Of a DNA stretch of 46,348 nucleotides, positions 7,653-15,802 are shown in pieces. The position numbers and the translations under genes were made by a program. Origin of the DNA: Candidatus Melainabacteria bacterium (GTDB lineage Bacteria; Cyanobacteriota; Vampirovibrionia; 2-02-FULL-35-15); contig JAHFBG010000018.1 in the NCBI GenBank assembly GCA_023250155.1, forward strand, positions 1-46,348, given 5' to 3'. Under the pieces are notes generated by a model. It ran no database searches and was not told the origin of the DNA. It saw only the letters and a list, made by a program, of their open reading frames with translations. How positions within the stretch are numbered: position 1 is the stretch's first letter; each line of letters starts with the position of its first letter.

Positions 7653-8294
7653 ATGAAAAATATAAGAATAAAAATTTGTGGCATAACTTCTGTATATGAT
7701 GCAAGAATGGTATGCTCCTTTCCCATACATGCTATTGGGTTAAATTTTGTTAAAAGATCTAAAAGAAGAATTAGTCATAGAACAGCAAAAGAAATTATCG
7801 ATAAATTAACTCCCTTAATAGAGCCAGTTTTGATTTTTGAGAATGAAAAAATTAGTGAGGTGATTTATACCTGTGAGTTGCTTAGAATAAGAACCATTCA
7901 ACTCCATGGATTAGAGCCTGTTTCATATTGCAATGATCTAAAGAGATACAATAAAAGCTTAAAAATAATCAAGACTCTCCCCACTAAAGAAACCTCAATA
8001 AGTTTATTAAATGCCTACAAAAGATATTGTGATTGTTTTCTCTTAGATTCTTATGATAGAAACAATCAAATGGGAGGAACTGGAAAGCCATCAGATTGGA
8101 ACATAGCTCAAGAGATGGTTTCTAAATTGCGTGCACCAGTTATGCTTGCAGGTGGATTAACCCCTGACAATATTAACAGTGCAATTAAAAGAGTCAAACC
8201 ATTTGGAGTAGATATAAATAGTGGGGTTGAATCGAGAGTTGGAAAAAAAGACAGAAGTATGATGGAGAAACTATTTGAAGAGTTAGAAACATGA
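7653..8294 (+). CDS. trpF: Phosphoribosylanthranilate isomerase
   Basis: The enzyme converts N-(5'-phosphoribosyl)anthranilate to CdRP, the third step of tryptophan synthesis, and is a TIM barrel of normal length (213 aa). Diagnostic stretches are IKICGITSVYDAR (catalytic Cys9), IQLHG, GGTGKPSDWN, LAGGLTPDNI (phosphate binding) and FGVDINSGVES. AGGTGG lies 14 nt or more before the ATG, so initiation is not strongly marked. The stop overlaps the alaS start as ATGA, indicating coupling. No other trp gene lies in the window, so trpF is detached from a trp operon, as it is in Cyanobacteria. Confidence 0.95.
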   Translation: MKNIRIKICGITSVYDARMVCSFPIHAIGLNFVKRSKRRISHRTAKEIIDKLTPLIEPVLIFENEKISEVIYTCELLRIRTIQLHGLEPVSYCNDLKRYNKSLKIIKTLPTKETSISLLNAYKRYCDCFLLDSYDRNNQMGGTGKPSDWNIAQEMVSKLRAPVMLAGGLTPDNINSAIKRVKPFGVDINSGVESRVGKKDRSMMEKLFEELET

Positions 8295-11026
8295 AATCAC
8301 ATCAAATTCGTCAATCATGGATAGATTTCTTTTCCAAGAAGCATGGGCACAAGCATGTACAAAGCAGCTCACTAATACCTGATAATCCTACACTACTTTT
8401 AACAAGTGCAGGCATGGTTCAATTTGTACCTTATTTTTTAGGCTTAAAAGAATCAGGATTTAAAAGAGCAGTAACAATTCAAAAATGTGCTCGTGTAGGT
8501 GGTAAAGATTCTGATCTTGAAAATATAGGAAGAACTACTAGGCATCATAGTTTTTTTGAAATGCTTGGCAATTTTAGTTTTGGTGATTATTTTAAAAGTG
8601 AAGTTATTCCATGGGCATGGGACTATGTAACAAATGTTTTAGAACTACCAAAAGATAAGTTAATCATCTCAGTATTTAGTGGAGATGAAAAAAATCCATT
8701 TGACGAAGAAGCTTATGATATTTGGCATAAACAGATTGGTATAGAAGATAGTAGAATAAAAAAACAAACGAGAAAAGATAATTTTTGGGGTCCTCCTGGA
8801 CCCACGGGACCTTGTGGACCTTGTTCTGAGATATATTTTGATAGGGGAGAACATATTCAAGATCCAGAAGAAAGATTCTTAGAAATATGGAATCTTGTTT
8901 TTATGGAGCTAGAAAAAGATGAGGAAGGAAATTATAAGCCACTCACTAAAAAAAATGTAGACACAGGAGCTGGGCTTGAAAGAATTGCACTGATATTACA
9001 AGATAAATCAAATACATTTGAAACCGATCTTTTACATCCTATTCTTGATGCTACGTCTGAAATCACAAAAGTTGCATACAAGAAAAATGAAAAATCAGAC
9101 TTAAGTCTAAAAATAATTACAGATCATATTCGATGTATCAGTTTTTTAATCGCTGACGGTGTTCGAACCAGCAATCTAGGACGTGGATATGTTCTAAGAA
9201 TGCTTATTAGGCGTGCAGCTCGATTTGGCTATCTACTTGGGGTAAAAGAACCTTTTTTATATAACCTACCGAGAGTGGTAAGTGAAAACTATTCCGATTT
9301 TTACCCTGAACTTTCAAACAATTTAAACATGATTACAGAGGTTGTAAAACAAGAAGAAGAACGGTTCTCAGAAACAATTGAGCGTGGACTAGTTTATCTT
9401 GATAATGTTTTATCAAAATCTGGGTCAATTATTTCAGGAGAAGAAACTTTTGATTTATACTCTACATATGGATTCCCACTTGAACTTACTCTTGATATAG
9501 CAAAAGAAAAAAATAAGTCTATTGATATATCTGCTTTTGAAAAAGCTAAAGAGAAGCATTCAGAAGTTTCCAACAAAGATATTTTTAGCGTAAAACTCAC
9601 TGATAATAAGATTTATGGGGAACTTCTTAAAAAACATGGAAAGACAGTTTTTACTGGGGAAGAAGTTGGATACCAGGAGACTCGCCATGCATGTAAAATT
9701 CTAACTATATTAAATTTAAAAGGAGAAGAAATTGACTCCTTAAAAGAAGGAGAGCTTGGACAAATCGTTTTAGACAGAACGCCTTTTTATGCCGAATCTG
9801 GTGGACAAGTTGGTGATATAGGACTTATACATTGCACAGATCCTAAATTTGGAATATTTGAGCTAGAAGTATTGAACACGACAAAGTATGAAGAGCTCTA
9901 TATACACTCAATCAAAGTTATTTCTGAAAAGGTATATAAAGGGTCAGTCGGAGTAGCAGAAGTAAATGCAAACAAAAGAAATCGTACACGACATCACCAC
10001 AGCGTTACACATCTTATGCATTCAGCGCTAAGAAAGACTTTTGGTGTCACTCTTCAACAAGCAGGTTCAGATGTAAATGATGAAAGAACTAGATTTGATT
10101 TTACTCTTGATAGAGGAGCTAAGCCTGATGAAATAAAACAAATTGAAGATATGGTAAACATCTGGATTCAAAAACAATTACCAGTTCAGGTGAAAGAAAT
10201 GTCTTTTAATGATGCATTAAAAACAGGTGCTCTTGCATTTTTTGGAGATAAATATGGTGATATAGTTCGTGTAATTCAAATGGGGGATGAGAAAGAACTA
10301 GCAAGTGTTGAGTTGTGTGGTGGTACACATGTAAGAAACACAAGTGAAATCCAAGGTTTTAAAATAATTAAAGAAAGCTCAATCTCTGCTGGCACAAGGA
10401 GAATAGAAGCTATTGCTGGTACAGTATTCAAAGAATACCTAGAAAAACAAAAACTCTTAGAAGTACAAAAGATAAAACAATGGAAAGATGATGATGATAA
10501 GCTACACGAAGAGTTTATCAAAGTAGGGCTAGAGACAGAATGGCAAAAGCTCTGTAAGGATGGGTTTGAAACCCATCCCGACGAAGAAAAACATATTAAA
10601 GCAAAAGATATTCTTACTAAACAATTAGCGTCTCAAAAACTTGAAAAATTAAAATCATATGAAGATAAAATAGAAAAACTACCAAATGACATTCTGGTAT
10701 TCATTTCTCCGCATGATAATTATGGACAAGCTGCAATTAAGTCTTATATAGAAACCAGGTTGAAATCCTCATCAAATGAAGTTTATATAATTACTGATCT
10801 AAATGAAAGCAAACTGACCTTTTATGTTGGAGTATCAAACGATCTTGTAAAAAAAGGACTTAAAGCAAAAGAGCTTGTGAACAAGATTGCAGAAGTTACA
10901 GGTGGACGTGGTGGTGGTAGAGATGATTTTGCACAAGCTGGTGGAAAAGACATAAACAAGCTAAAAGAAGCACTAGCATTAGGAAAAGAACTTGTATCTA
11001 AAGTTTCAATGGTTAATGTAAGTTGA
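8291..11026 (+). CDS. alaS: Alanyl-tRNA synthetase
   Basis: Class II synthetase charging tRNA-Ala, 911 residues. The catalytic core (about 1-450) has GHKHVQSSSLIP, TSAGMVQFVPYFLG and RTTRHHSFFEMLGNFSFGDYF. The editing domain carries the zinc motif H570xxxH574 and C676-GGTH680. The C-terminal domain ends GGRGGGRDDFAQAGG. The start overlaps the trpF stop by 4 nt. At about residues 757-763 the frame contains a perfect DNA palindrome (10558-10578), giving KDGFETHPDE between the editing and C-terminal domains, in a region that normally forms a coiled coil; it looks like a small inserted element that kept the frame. Confidence 0.97.
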   Translation: MKSHQIRQSWIDFFSKKHGHKHVQSSSLIPDNPTLLLTSAGMVQFVPYFLGLKESGFKRAVTIQKCARVGGKDSDLENIGRTTRHHSFFEMLGNFSFGDYFKSEVIPWAWDYVTNVLELPKDKLIISVFSGDEKNPFDEEAYDIWHKQIGIEDSRIKKQTRKDNFWGPPGPTGPCGPCSEIYFDRGEHIQDPEERFLEIWNLVFMELEKDEEGNYKPLTKKNVDTGAGLERIALILQDKSNTFETDLLHPILDATSEITKVAYKKNEKSDLSLKIITDHIRCISFLIADGVRTSNLGRGYVLRMLIRRAARFGYLLGVKEPFLYNLPRVVSENYSDFYPELSNNLNMITEVVKQEEERFSETIERGLVYLDNVLSKSGSIISGEETFDLYSTYGFPLELTLDIAKEKNKSIDISAFEKAKEKHSEVSNKDIFSVKLTDNKIYGELLKKHGKTVFTGEEVGYQETRHACKILTILNLKGEEIDSLKEGELGQIVLDRTPFYAESGGQVGDIGLIHCTDPKFGIFELEVLNTTKYEELYIHSIKVISEKVYKGSVGVAEVNANKRNRTRHHHSVTHLMHSALRKTFGVTLQQAGSDVNDERTRFDFTLDRGAKPDEIKQIEDMVNIWIQKQLPVQVKEMSFNDALKTGALAFFGDKYGDIVRVIQMGDEKELASVELCGGTHVRNTSEIQGFKIIKESSISAGTRRIEAIAGTVFKEYLEKQKLLEVQKIKQWKDDDDKLHEEFIKVGLETEWQKLCKDGFETHPDEEKHIKAKDILTKQLASQKLEKLKSYEDKIEKLPNDILVFISPHDNYGQAAIKSYIETRLKSSSNEVYIITDLNESKLTFYVGVSNDLVKKGLKAKELVNKIAEVTGGRGGGRDDFAQAGGKDINKLKEALALGKELVSKVSMVNVS
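10558..10578. repeat. Perfect 21-bp palindrome inside alaS
   Basis: GGATGGGTTT and AAACCCATCC pair perfectly around one central G. The GC-richness contrasts with the AT-rich surroundings. It is translated in frame as part of AlaS between the editing and C-terminal domains. It is similar in style to short palindromes found in cyanobacterial genomes (a GGGTTTGAAACCC core). Confidence 0.9.
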
Positions 11027-11096
11027 TTCATACTTAATAAATAGTGAAGAAATTAAAGTTTTGATCTAATCTTACATAGCAATAGGAGATAAAATC

Positions 11097-11378
11097 ATGA
11101 GAGTTACAAGTATTCCAATTCATCCTAAAGTAGATCTAGGAACCAGAATAGCTTTTATCGGTAAAGGTCCAGACAAAGAAGCAAGTTTTATATTACAAAC
11201 CACAAAACCACTAACAGATATTGATATTGATGAATTAAAAAAACTAGGTTGCACTGAAGTTGCTCCACTGACAGAAAGCATGTATAGTATTTCTACAAAA
11301 TTAGGAGTGCTTTATCAAATTGCTGATTTAAATTTTGTTCATTATGTAGAGCTTAAGAAAACAAAAGCGATGAACTAA
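11097..11378 (+). CDS. Small protein of unknown function, protease-prodomain-like
   Basis: The 93-residue protein has a clear ribosome site (AATAGGAGAT, about 8 nt before ATG) and no signal peptide. The C-terminal half, DIDELKKLGCTEVAPLTESMYSIS then LGVLYQIADLNFVHYVEL, has the beta-alpha-beta look of the inhibitor I9/subtilisin propeptide fold, where strands end in a hydrophobic 'V.YVE'. No protease gene is adjacent, so a free inhibitor or chaperone-like role is only a guess. It overlaps the stop of the convergent marC gene by 4 nt. Confidence 0.7.
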   Translation: MRVTSIPIHPKVDLGTRIAFIGKGPDKEASFILQTTKPLTDIDIDELKKLGCTEVAPLTESMYSISTKLGVLYQIADLNFVHYVELKKTKAMN

Positions 11379-12007
11379 GAATGAAAGGCTTGTCTTAAAA
11401 GGGGCATAACACCATTTACTATGTACTGTACACCAATACACAGTAAAATAAATCCCATAATCCTATTAAATGATTGCATTGTTGTCGGTCCCATTTTGTG
11501 TGCAATGACATGTGATAGTCGTAGGAAAATATAGCAACAAAGGGAAACCAAACAAATTGTAAGTATAATAACTGTGTAATGCATAAATGACTTAGCATCT
11601 GTAGTCATACCTATGATAACTGCTATTGCACCTGGTCCACTTAAAATAGGCATGGCTAATGGGGAGAAGGCAATATCTTCTTTTTCTTCAGATTCTTGCT
11701 GTTCGACAGGAAGTAATTTTTCTTTTTTCTGCAACATTTCAATAGCAGAACCAATAATCATCAATCCTCCTGCTATACGAAGTCCTTCAAGTGAAATACC
11801 AAAGAATTTTAAAATCAAGCCACCTGCAATAAAAAAAGTTAAGAGTATGCCAAAAACATATAAACTGGCTCGTGAGGCAACTTCTATTTTATACTGAGGA
11901 GTGTATTTTTGAGTTAGTGAAGCAAATACAGGTACTGCAAGTAGCGGATCCACCATTGAAAATAGTGAAACAAAAGAGCCGATAAAAAATAAAAAACATT
12001 CTTGCAT
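11375..12007 (-). CDS. marC: MarC-family integral membrane protein
   Basis: The 210-residue protein has about six membrane helices, opening with CFLFFIGSFVSLFSMVDPLLAVPVF, the family's FxxxDPxxxVPxF start. A conserved pair of helices with 'PLAMPILSGPGAIAVII' follows, and the last helix is FILLCIGVQYIVNGV. The family resembles small-molecule exporters (also annotated UPF0056), but its substrate is not known; the old link to multiple antibiotic resistance is not supported. A charged cytoplasmic loop (KKEKLLPVEQQESEEKED) separates the halves. It follows the phosphoesterase gene by 6 nt on the same strand. Confidence 0.9.
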   Translation of the reverse strand: MQECFLFFIGSFVSLFSMVDPLLAVPVFASLTQKYTPQYKIEVASRASLYVFGILLTFFIAGGLILKFFGISLEGLRIAGGLMIIGSAIEMLQKKEKLLPVEQQESEEKEDIAFSPLAMPILSGPGAIAVIIGMTTDAKSFMHYTVIILTICLVSLCCYIFLRLSHVIAHKMGPTTMQSFNRIMGFILLCIGVQYIVNGVMPLLRQAFHS

Positions 12008-12013
12008 GGGGAG

Positions 12014-12979
12014 TTAATATAGTTTCAATTTAATTCTTTGCTCTCTGTCTTCAGAAGCACCCTGCGTTAACGCCCACGACTTAGAGTTGTTTTTACTCTT
12101 ATCTCGTAATTCCTGTCCATCTACGGGATGCCACTTAAAATCAAAAATAATGTGTTTTGGATCTTCTTGTAAGATTGTAATCTCTCTAAATGCATTTGGA
12201 TACTGAACTACAGCAGGACAGCTATTGTGGATTTTATTTTTAATCTTAAATAGTTTTGCTGCATGGTAATGTCCAGAAAATACTGCTAAAACATTTTTAT
12301 GACTATTTATAATATCAAGCAGTTTTGTCCTGCTTGGTTCCAAAATATTATGGGTTGCACTTTTATACGGTTCAATTACTGGGAAATGAAGAGCAATTAT
12401 TACATACTTATCTTTATTAGCTTCTAGTTCGTTTTGTAACCATGCAAGCTGTTCATCATCAACATGTCCATGAGATGTTACAACTTCATCAGTAGTACCA
12501 TCTAGGCATATAAAAGTAAATTTCTCGCTTGGAGAAAAAGAGTAATATGTTTTTTTGTTTGTAAAGCTAGTGGCATTTTCTAAGCTGTAAAACTTTTTAA
12601 TAAATCCTTTTTTTCTAAGACCACCATTTACACTCACATCATGATTTCCTAATAAAACATACATAGGATTATTTAAAGACATAGTAATTTCAATAAATTT
12701 CTTAATAAGTTTTTTTTCTGGCATGTCAACTAAATCACCTGTTGCAAGTACAAAGTCAAGATCTGGGATTTCATTTATTTGATTTACAGCATCACCTAAA
12801 AGTTTTTCTGAACTACCAAATAATCTTTCTCCATCTTTTCTGTCAGAATAATGAAGGTGAGTATCTGTTATTTGTACAAAATGTAGAAGAACATTTGCAT
12901 CTTTTGCTTTAAATGGAAGAAAAGAACTTGCTCCTACAAAAAGGAGTGCAATGAACACTAAATATATTTGTTTTCTCAT
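12014..12979 (-). CDS. Exported calcineurin-like metallophosphoesterase
   Basis: Calcineurin-like phosphoesterase of 321 residues with an N-terminal hydrophobic segment (IYLVFIALLFVGASSFL), so it probably acts outside the cytoplasmic membrane or is anchored to it. The five metal-binding motifs are visible in order: ITDTHLH, LATGDLVD, VLLGNHD, ALHFP and FSGHYHA. It is most like the CpdA/phosphodiesterase branch, but the substrate cannot be read; an N-terminal signal is unusual for a cAMP phosphodiesterase, which favours a periplasmic or surface substrate. It precedes marC by 6 nt. A TATAAT lies 14 nt before the ATG. Confidence 0.85.
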   Translation of the reverse strand: MRKQIYLVFIALLFVGASSFLPFKAKDANVLLHFVQITDTHLHYSDRKDGERLFGSSEKLLGDAVNQINEIPDLDFVLATGDLVDMPEKKLIKKFIEITMSLNNPMYVLLGNHDVSVNGGLRKKGFIKKFYSLENATSFTNKKTYYSFSPSEKFTFICLDGTTDEVVTSHGHVDDEQLAWLQNELEANKDKYVIIALHFPVIEPYKSATHNILEPSRTKLLDIINSHKNVLAVFSGHYHAAKLFKIKNKIHNSCPAVVQYPNAFREITILQEDPKHIIFDFKWHPVDGQELRDKSKNNSKSWALTQGASEDREQRIKLKLY

Positions 12980-13008
12980 AAGTCCAAATACTAATTATAC
13001 TAAGCGTT

Positions 13009-13773
13009 CTAAACTGTCACCCTTTCACCAAAGGGTATTGAAAGTGCTGTTTCTAACCGTTCTTGAACTGGCTTCCAATCAATATTAGTTACAAATGCAT
13101 CTAAGTATGTTTTCCTATCAGTACCATAGTCAATCATATAAGCATGCTCATAAACATCTAAAACTAAAATGGGGTGAACCATAGCTGGCACATTTAAATT
13201 GTGTCTTTCAAGTCCATAAACATTAAGCTTTCCTGTCCTATAATTGTAGGCAGCCACAGACCAGCCATGAAATATCTTACCTACAGTTTTTAAATGTCCT
13301 ATAAAATTTTGCAGTGATCCAAAATCACGATCTACCATCTTCTTGAGCGAACCTTTTGGTTCTTTACTGCCATTTCCTAGATTGCCAAAGTATAATTCAT
13401 GCAATACAGCACCATTTAACATGCTGGTTTGCTCCATATGCCAACCACGATAGTTAATAGTGTCTGGATTGTTTACATCAAAAGTTTTTATTCTAGATTC
13501 AAGCTCATTGATTTTTGTTATATAACCTTCATATAAACTAAAATGAGCTTGTAGTTGTTTGTCAGTAAGACCCTTTAATGCTCCGCCCATTAAATGGTTA
13601 TATTTTTTTGCTATATATTTTTGTAATGGTGTTTGCACTACTTTATTTGTTGGTTTGTCTTCAGCTTTTACAGATGGCACAACAGATGAAGCTAATACTG
13701 AAGTAGTAGCTAATAAACCAAGCTTTAAAAAATCCCTTCTATCTATGTTTTTTGATGAGTCTTGCTTATTCAT
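13009..13773 (-). CDS. Tat-exported Fe/Mn superoxide dismutase-like protein
   Basis: Residues 11-35 are a textbook twin-arginine signal (DRRDFLKLGLLATTSVLA ... VKA-E), so the folded, metal-loaded protein should leave the cytoplasm by the Tat system (a tatA gene lies at 24869). The mature part has the Fe/Mn superoxide dismutase fold: His77 (HFSLYEGY), His125 (GAVLHELYF), and Asp206 and His210 in DVYEHAY are the likely metal ligands. The family's usual DVWEH has Tyr for Trp, and several surrounding residues differ, so dismutase activity is likely but not certain. A good ribosome site (AAAGGAG, 9 nt) precedes ATG. It lies upstream of the phosphoesterase gene, same strand, 29 nt apart. Confidence 0.88.
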   Translation of the reverse strand: MNKQDSSKNIDRRDFLKLGLLATTSVLASSVVPSVKAEDKPTNKVVQTPLQKYIAKKYNHLMGGALKGLTDKQLQAHFSLYEGYITKINELESRIKTFDVNNPDTINYRGWHMEQTSMLNGAVLHELYFGNLGNGSKEPKGSLKKMVDRDFGSLQNFIGHLKTVGKIFHGWSVAAYNYRTGKLNVYGLERHNLNVPAMVHPILVLDVYEHAYMIDYGTDRKTYLDAFVTNIDWKPVQERLETALSIPFGERVTV

Positions 13774-13852
13774 ATACCAATCTCCTTTTTAGTTTCACTG
13801 ATAATTAATTATAATATGTACTTTAGTATGTATGTATGAGAGGTATATAATT

Positions 13853-13948
13853 GTGCTGATGTACTGATGTGCTGATGTAACATACACACACCCGTACATA
13901 CGCACATAGACACATCCGTACATACGCACATGCGCACATCTGTACAAC
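13853..13948. repeat. Array of twelve 8-bp units upstream of purD
   Basis: Twelve gapless 8-base units: three of the form GT(G/A)CTGAT (with GATGT read across the joints), then nine of the form (C)G(T/C)ACAT(A/C), such as CGTACATA, CGCACATA and CGCACATC. As upstream of purC-purS, the orientation flips from ATGT to ACAT within the array. It ends 19 nt before the purD ATG. Confidence 0.85.
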
Positions 13949-13954
13949 TTGTTC

Positions 13955-13960
13955 TATAAT
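13955..13960 (+). promoter_or_regulatory. -10 box of a probable leaderless purD mRNA
   Basis: A perfect TATAAT lies 7 nt before the purD ATG and there is no Shine-Dalgarno sequence, so transcription should begin at or next to the start codon. The -35 position falls in the last units of the octamer array, so anything bound there would compete with or assist RNA polymerase. Confidence 0.6.
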
Positions 13961-13967
13961 TCTTATT

Positions 13968-15293
13968 ATGAAAGTTTTAGTAATTGGTGGTGGTGGACGA
14001 GAACATGCAATATGCTGGAAATTAAATCAAAGTCCACATGTCACTCAAATTTTTTGTGCTCCAGGAAATGCTGGAATAGCTGAAATTGCTACTTGTGTAG
14101 CAATTATTCCAAATGATATTCAAAGACTTGCTGAACTTGCAATAGTTCAAAAAATTGATTTGACAATTGTAGGAATGGATGAGCCTTTATCTTGTGGAAT
14201 TGTAGATTATTTTAAATCAAAGGGATTAAGGATCTTTGGACCTACTCAAAATGCTTCAAAATTAGAGTGGTCAAAATATTTTGCTAAAGAGTTTATGCTT
14301 CGATTCAATATTCCAACAGCTCCCTATGCTTGTTTTGATAGAAGAGAATTTGCAGTGGCTTATGCTAAATCTCAAAGTCCTCCAATTGTAGTTAAAGCAG
14401 ATGGTCTAGCTCTCGGAAAGGGTGTTACCATAGCCCAATCTTTTGAAGAGGCTAAAACTGCTATTCATGATTGTTTTGACGGAAAATTTGGCAATGCAGG
14501 ACAAAAAGTTGTTATAGAAGAATTCATGAAAGGGCAGGAAGTTTCAATATTTGCAATTTGTGATGGGGCTGACGCAGCTATGTTAGTATCAGCTCAAGAT
14601 TATAAAAGACTCAACGATGGAGATACAGGACCAAATACTGGCGGAATGGGAGCTTATGCGCCTGTACCATTTGCCACACCAGAATTGCTTGGAAAAATTA
14701 AGGAAGAAATAATACTTCCTACTTTGCATGGCATGAAACAGGAGGGGAATCCATATCACGGGATTTTATATTGTGGTCTTATGATCACTGAAGAAGGTAT
14801 ACCCAAGGTAATAGAGTTTAATTCAAGACTTGGTGATCCTGAAACTCAAGTTGTACTTCCATTACTAGATGAAGATTTATTTGAAATATGCTGGGCTGTT
14901 ACAGAAGGAGCACTTGGAAAATATAAAGATGGTTTACATAGGCTTGGGGGAGCTGCTCTTTGTGTAGTTATAGCATCAGAGGGTTATCCATATTCCTATA
15001 AAAAAGGTATACCAATTGACTTTCACAAGTTGAATGAACCCGTTGAAGTTGTAAGTGGACAAAATCCAAAAGCACTAGAATCTATATTAAAAGCTAAAGG
15101 AATTATTTTTCACTCTGGAACGGCTCGTGATGCTGATGGAAAGCTTGTTTCAAATAGTGGAAGAGTATTAAGCGTTACTGCATTAGCTGATAGTTTAATT
15201 GATGCACAAGTGTTGGCTTATAAGCTATGTGAAAGAATTGATTTTGAAGGTAAAATTTATCGTAAAGATATAGGCGACAAAGGAATGGTTTAA
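13968..15293 (+). CDS. purD: Phosphoribosylamine-glycine ligase (GAR synthetase)
   Basis: The enzyme joins phosphoribosylamine and glycine with ATP, step 2 of purine synthesis. It is an ATP-grasp enzyme of 441 residues, normal for the family. The N-terminal dinucleotide-like loop is VLVIGGGGREHAICWKL. The ATP-grasp part has VVKADGLALGKGVTIAQS, VVIEEFMKGQEVSIFAICDG, GDTGPNTGGMGAYAPVP and the signature VIEFNSRLGDPETQV. The gene is monocistronic, preceded by the octamer array and a -10 box close to the ATG, and ends in a 4-nt overlap with a convergent small gene. Shared upstream sequence with purC-purS suggests joint control. Confidence 0.97.
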   Translation: MKVLVIGGGGREHAICWKLNQSPHVTQIFCAPGNAGIAEIATCVAIIPNDIQRLAELAIVQKIDLTIVGMDEPLSCGIVDYFKSKGLRIFGPTQNASKLEWSKYFAKEFMLRFNIPTAPYACFDRREFAVAYAKSQSPPIVVKADGLALGKGVTIAQSFEEAKTAIHDCFDGKFGNAGQKVVIEEFMKGQEVSIFAICDGADAAMLVSAQDYKRLNDGDTGPNTGGMGAYAPVPFATPELLGKIKEEIILPTLHGMKQEGNPYHGILYCGLMITEEGIPKVIEFNSRLGDPETQVVLPLLDEDLFEICWAVTEGALGKYKDGLHRLGGAALCVVIASEGYPYSYKKGIPIDFHKLNEPVEVVSGQNPKALESILKAKGIIFHSGTARDADGKLVSNSGRVLSVTALADSLIDAQVLAYKLCERIDFEGKIYRKDIGDKGMV

Positions 15294-15547
15294 CCTAGCC
15301 ATGAATTTTGACTATTGTTTGAATAAGCTGAAAGATCATTATTATTATTGTCATTATTATTTCCAAATAAATCTGCTCTTAAATCAGTAATATATTTTCT
15401 AATGGTATCTAGCTCTTTTGCTAGTAAATCGGCCGTATCTCCTTTATTTTCCTTATTTTCAGTTTGATCGTTAGAAGTGGCCCCCTGAACACCAAAATTG
15501 TTAATGCCACCTTGATTTTCTATTTGTACTCTATTAATTCCTGGCAT
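15290..15547 (-). CDS. Small Asn-rich hypothetical protein
   Basis: The 85-residue protein has a strong ribosome site (CAGGAG, 6 nt before ATG), which supports real translation. It is low in complexity: Gly/Asn-rich at the start (RVQIENQGGINNFGVQG), an acidic-basic helix in the middle (DLLAKELDTIRKYITDLRADLF), and an Asn/Asp run near the end. No signal peptide and no known family. Its stop overlaps purD by 4 nt in convergent fashion. Confidence 0.6.
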   Translation of the reverse strand: MPGINRVQIENQGGINNFGVQGATSNDQTENKENKGDTADLLAKELDTIRKYITDLRADLFGNNNDNNNNDLSAYSNNSQNSWLG

Positions 15548-15663
15548 TGTAATCTCCTGTTTAAGACCTTGTTCAGATGATACTAATGAACCATAGCTAA
15601 GTTAAATATATGTTATAAAAGGCTGTGTTCAGGCTCACCTTCTTACAAAAATCTTATTTATCA

Positions 15664-15691
15664 ATAGATAGTATTAGATATAACTATCTAT
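15664..15691. repeat. Inverted repeat upstream of the Asn-rich gene
   Basis: ATAGATAGT and ACTATCTAT are exact reverse complements separated by 10 nt. It lies about 115 nt upstream of the minus-strand ATG at 15547 and about 110 nt beyond the terminator of the non-coding RNA, so it could be an operator or a small hairpin. Confidence 0.5.
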
Positions 15692-15734
15692 AAAGAGCAA
15701 TCAAAACATTCTTATCTCATATAGTGAAGCTCAT

Positions 15735-15770
15735 CACAAGGACAGACACAAGGACAGACACAAGGACAAA
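15735..15770. repeat. 12-bp tandem repeat, three copies
   Basis: Two identical CACAAGGACAGA units and a third with one changed base (CACAAGGACAAA). It lies between the Asn-rich gene and the terminator of the non-coding RNA. No function is evident. Confidence 0.85.
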
Positions 15771-15802
15771 ATTTAACATAGTCTTAACTTGGGGGGATTC
15801 TT

